Source: CAVSWN01 sp046728115
GTDB lineage: Bacteria > Acidobacteriota > Vicinamibacteria > Vicinamibacterales > CAVVIG01
Direction of reading: 5' to 3'
NCBI GenBank assembly: GCA_046728115.1
Contig: JBKPDW010000283.1
Coordinates: 1 to 8,806, forward strand
DNA length: 8,806 nucleotides
Under the pieces are notes generated by a model. It was not told where the DNA came from. It ran no database searches and saw only the letters and a list, made by a program, of their open reading frames with translations. The translations under genes and the position numbers were made by a program. This document shows, one piece after another, positions 6,522 through 8,806 of the stretch (positions are counted from its first letter, which is position 1; each line of letters opens with the position of its first letter).

Positions 6522-6748
6522 GTACGATCTTACGCTGGACTGTGGTCCTCCGCTCGTCGCTACTGCGAAGATCTAACGTTCATTTAACTGCTGCTTAACG
6601 TCCTCCCTCGAGATCGCACGTCAGACTATTCAGCACAATCACCGGCGGGCATTTGCGCAGCTGAACACATTGCGGATCACGTTCACGAGGACCACGGCTC
6701 AAGAAGTTCCGTGACCCGCGCGCCGGCGCCGATCAGGAGAGTATCAAC
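6522..6748. promoter_or_regulatory. Divergent promoter region between the two-component operon and the envelope pair
   Basis: 227 nt with start codons at both ends facing outward, so promoters for both directions must lie here unless transcription enters from elsewhere. Three phased TAAC half-sites are near the kinase side. An imperfect rightward -10-like GACTAT (6624-6629) lies about 24 nt past the last half-site, but no consensus promoter can be called. CACGG (6693-6697) and CCGTG (6709-6713) form a further inverted repeat, with an 11-nt loop, near the rightward gene. Confidence 0.6.
6573..6600. promoter_or_regulatory. Three 11-bp-phased TAAC repeats, candidate response-regulator operator
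   Basis: The half-sites CTAACG (6573-6578), TTAACT (6584-6589) and TTAACG (6595-6600) are spaced exactly 11 bp start to start, one helical turn. OmpR/PhoB-family regulators bind head-to-tail dimers on direct repeats with this period (the PhoB box, and TTAACA repeats for Bacillus PhoP). The site lies 52-79 nt upstream of the kinase GTG and about 150 nt upstream of the divergent secreted-protein gene. It could therefore serve autoregulation, control of the envelope pair, or both. Binding by this regulator is inferred. Confidence 0.55.
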
Positions 6749-7573
6749 ATGAGAGCAATACATCTCGCGTGCGCGCTCACATTCGCATTGCCACACATCG
6801 GGCTCGCTCAGTCGTCGGTTCACAGCTATGTCGCCGGTTCGTTTGGTGGTCCCTTCGACGCGACGCCTGTTGTCTCCAACCCTTTCACCGCTGAAGTCAT
6901 CACCGAAATCCGGACGACCCTGGCTGACGGAACGGTCATCGTCGATACACACGGCAGCCTCGCGGCACGTGACAGCAATGGGCGAACCCGCCACGAGGCG
7001 CTTCTCCTTCTTCCGGAGACCGGCCAGCGCGTCAAGGTCATCTTCATCGGTGATGGCTTTCCGACGGCAAACGACGCGCCGGGATCAGACAGGACCAGTC
7101 GACGGCCTGCGGAACCTACGCCGGGCGTCGTTTCTGCGATGCCTGGGCCGACGCGGCAACAGCTGGAGCGACAGCGCTTCAGGACTTTTGATCAGTCCGC
7201 CGCGGGAGACCATCGTGCGGCGCTGCAAGGATCGCAGCGGACCGAGCACGTTGCCACAGCCGGTGGTCCCTTAGAGCCGGCTGGCGCGGTTCAGACGGAG
7301 CCGTTGGGTACACAAGTCATCGAGGCGGTTACGGCGGTCGGAACTCGCACCGTGTTGACGATTCCAGCTGGCGAAGTCGGCAACGATCGTCCTCTACGGA
7401 TCGTCGATGAACGCTGGTATTCATCCGACGTGGACGCGACCGTCTTGGTTACGCACAGCGATCCGCGCGTCGGTGAATCAACGTACCGCCTCACGAACAT
7501 TCAACGGGTCGAGCCTGCCGACTCGCTGTTTGACCAACCGTCCACCTACACCGTCGGGGAGTCCCGTCGTTGA
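6749..7573 (+). CDS. Secreted protein of unknown function, translationally coupled to a TonB receptor
   Basis: A 274-residue protein. Residues 1-20 form a Sec signal peptide (MRAIHLACALTFALPHIGLA, then Q). An N-terminal module (about 40-105) contains NPFTAEVITEIRTTLADGT and ARDSNGRTRHEALLLL. A polar, Pro/Gln/Arg-rich linker (about 107-180) follows. The C-terminal module (about 186-270) contains LGTQVIEAVTAVGTRTVLTI, PAGEVGNDRPLRIVDERWYS, VTHSDPRVGESTYRLTNIQR and LFDQPSTYTV. This two-module layout matches secreted or periplasmic proteins I associate with Acidobacteriota, which are uncharacterised. No catalytic motif is visible. AGGAG at 6735-6739, 9 nt before the ATG, supports the start. Its TGA overlaps the TTG start of the receptor gene, so the two products are likely made in step and may act together in the envelope. 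A role as a periplasmic partner is inference. Confidence 0.85.
   Translation: MRAIHLACALTFALPHIGLAQSSVHSYVAGSFGGPFDATPVVSNPFTAEVITEIRTTLADGTVIVDTHGSLAARDSNGRTRHEALLLLPETGQRVKVIFIGDGFPTANDAPGSDRTSRRPAEPTPGVVSAMPGPTRQQLERQRFRTFDQSAAGDHRAALQGSQRTEHVATAGGPLEPAGAVQTEPLGTQVIEAVTAVGTRTVLTIPAGEVGNDRPLRIVDERWYSSDVDATVLVTHSDPRVGESTYRLTNIQRVEPADSLFDQPSTYTVGESRR
7556..7573 (+). promoter_or_regulatory. Shine-Dalgarno sequence and TTGA stop/start overlap of the receptor gene
   Basis: GGGGAG (7556-7561) lies 8 nt before TTG at 7570, whose last two bases are the first two of the upstream TGA stop (7571-7573). This arrangement decides the receptor start and points to translational coupling. Alternative starts further in, such as GTG at 7642, would cut into the signal peptide. 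Confidence 0.65.
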
Positions 7574-8806
7574 GAGAGACACGGACGCTCACAAAACCTC
7601 AGACGACCTCGGCGAACCTGCACCGCATCGCGATTGCATTGGTGCTTGGTGTCCTACTCTTCGATGCGCGCCCCGCACGCGCACAAGGATCGGCGTCGGT
7701 CTCCGGACGGGTGACCGATCCAACGGATGCCGTCGTCACAAACGCGGCCATCGAACTTGTTGATCTCGACACCGGCGTGTCTCGGACGACGACCACCAAT
7801 CAAGAGGGAATGTACAGCCTCGTCAACCTGAAGCCGGGACGCTATCTGATGCGCGTTCGCAAGGACGGCTTCGAAACAGCCTTGATCGCCGCCATGGTTC
7901 TCAACGTCTGGGAAAGCCATTCAAGGAACGTCGCCTTGCAGGTGGGCGCGATTACGACGTCGACGACCGTGACCGCAGACAGCAGTCATTTGAACACGAC
8001 CGACGGCAGTCTGAGCACGGTCATCGAGCGTCAAACAGTGGAAAACCTGCCACTGAATGGCAGGAGCTTTCAGAGTCTCCTTAACTTGACGCCGGGCATC
8101 AACCCCATCAACCCGATGTCGGTGACGCCAGGTCAGGTACAGAAAGCACAGGGCCAATTCACCGTCAACGGACAACGTCCGGACGCGAACTACTTCCTGG
8201 TGGACGGGGTCAGCGCAAACACCGGGGTAAACTCCGGAGGGCTGTTGGGCCAAGGCGGCACGGGTTCGCTGCCAGCAACGACGGCGCTCGGAGGCTACAA
8301 CGGCCTCGTGTCCGTCGACGCTCTTCAAGAGTTCCGCGTCACGACGTCGACCTTTGCTCCAGAAAATGGTCGGACACCAGGAGGCCAAGTGTCCCTTAGC
8401 ACTCGGTCGGGGAGCAACGTGTTGCACGGGGATCTCTTCGACTACTTCCGGGACACGGGGCTGACCGCCCGCGACTGGTTTCTCGATCGTGCAGGGTTGC
8501 CCAAAGGTACGGTCAATCAACATGACTTCGGCGGCGTCATCGGCGGGCCGATCGTCAAGGACAGGCTGTTCTCGTTCTTGTCGTATGAAGGCCTGCGACT
8601 GAAGAATGTGCAGCCCGGGATCTCTCAGACGTTCACACGGGATGCGCGTTACCTGGCCTCACACTCATCGAACGGCTCGACCCCGGCGTCTGCAGGCTAC
8701 ATGGCGCAACTGCTCAGTGCCTACCCGGTGTCGCCGAATGATGTTTCCAAGGGAGACGGATCGACGTGCACGTCGGCGGAAACATGCGTCGCGGAATTCA
8801 CCGGCG
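7570..8806 (+). CDS. Oar-like TonB-dependent receptor with carboxypeptidase-regulatory-like domain, 3' end cut by window edge
   Basis: 412 residues are visible and the frame is open at the right edge. Full-length relatives usually exceed 1,000 residues, so well under half is probably seen. Residues 1-38 form a long signal peptide: a polar start, hydrophobic core IAIALVLGVLLF (20-31) and ARPARA|Q cleavage site. A CarboxypepD_reg beta-sandwich follows (about 40-120: VSGRVTDPTDAVVTNAAIEL, NQEGMYSLVNLKPGRYLMRV). The TonB plug region then contains ENLPLNGRSFQSLLNLTPGI (158-177), FTVNGQRPDANYFLVDGVSA and ALQEFRVTTSTFAPENGR. The barrel begins around HGDLFDYFRDTGLTARDWF. These are hallmarks of the Oar/SusC-like receptors common in Acidobacteriota, which import or bind large ligands at the outer membrane. 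The ligand is unknown. The TTG start is chosen for its Shine-Dalgarno sequence, signal peptide and overlap with the upstream stop. No frame break was found. Confidence 0.92.
   Translation, partial: MRETRTLTKPQTTSANLHRIAIALVLGVLLFDARPARAQGSASVSGRVTDPTDAVVTNAAIELVDLDTGVSRTTTTNQEGMYSLVNLKPGRYLMRVRKDGFETALIAAMVLNVWESHSRNVALQVGAITTSTTVTADSSHLNTTDGSLSTVIERQTVENLPLNGRSFQSLLNLTPGINPINPMSVTPGQVQKAQGQFTVNGQRPDANYFLVDGVSANTGVNSGGLLGQGGTGSLPATTALGGYNGLVSVDALQEFRVTTSTFAPENGRTPGGQVSLSTRSGSNVLHGDLFDYFRDTGLTARDWFLDRAGLPKGTVNQHDFGGVIGGPIVKDRLFSFLSYEGLRLKNVQPGISQTFTRDARYLASHSSNGSTPASAGYMAQLLSAYPVSPNDVSKGDGSTCTSAETCVAEFTG

Noticed and set aside
7921..8523. Minus-strand open frame of 200 codons
   Set aside because: It lies antisense to the TonB receptor, whose signal peptide, regulatory-like domain and plug motifs are unmistakable.
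1..8806. tRNA, rRNA, CRISPR repeats, insertion-sequence ends
   Set aside because: Reading both strands showed no cloverleaf, rRNA-like, regularly spaced repeat or transposase signal.

Overview
The window most likely comes from a soil-type Acidobacteriota genome. The main reason is the right-hand gene, an Oar-like TonB-dependent receptor with an N-terminal carboxypeptidase-regulatory-like domain, a family greatly expanded in that phylum. A secreted protein of a type I associate with the same phylum lies next to it. The DNA is GC-rich by eye. No rRNA, tRNA, CRISPR array, insertion sequence or integron site was found. The assignment is an inference from gene content, not a measured result.

Left third (1-1825): the 3' part of an outer-membrane beta-barrel gene enters from the left edge. 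Two small orphan genes follow, a 99-residue three-helix membrane protein and a 126-residue lipoprotein with a two-cysteine domain. The membrane-protein gene carries a perfect 10-bp stem-loop near its 3' end. A gene-free gap of 297 nt follows.

Centre (1826-4108): a full-length FAD-dependent aromatic-type monooxygenase (552 aa), then an I78-type peptidase-inhibitor lipoprotein on the same strand. Next is a 238-nt gap in which rightward and leftward transcription converge.

Right half (4109-8806): a histidine kinase and an OmpR/PhoB-type response regulator lie on the minus strand, kinase first, 4 nt apart. Divergent from them on the plus strand are a 274-aa secreted protein and the TonB-dependent receptor. 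The receptor reads from a TTG start whose last two bases lie in the secreted protein's TGA stop, so the pair is probably translationally coupled. The receptor runs off the right edge. Between the divergent units lie three TAAC-containing half-sites spaced exactly 11 bp apart, the phasing typical of OmpR/PhoB-family operators. Together these suggest a module in which the two-component system controls itself and perhaps the envelope pair, but that link is inferred. This module is the most interesting part of the window; nothing here is clearly a new system.
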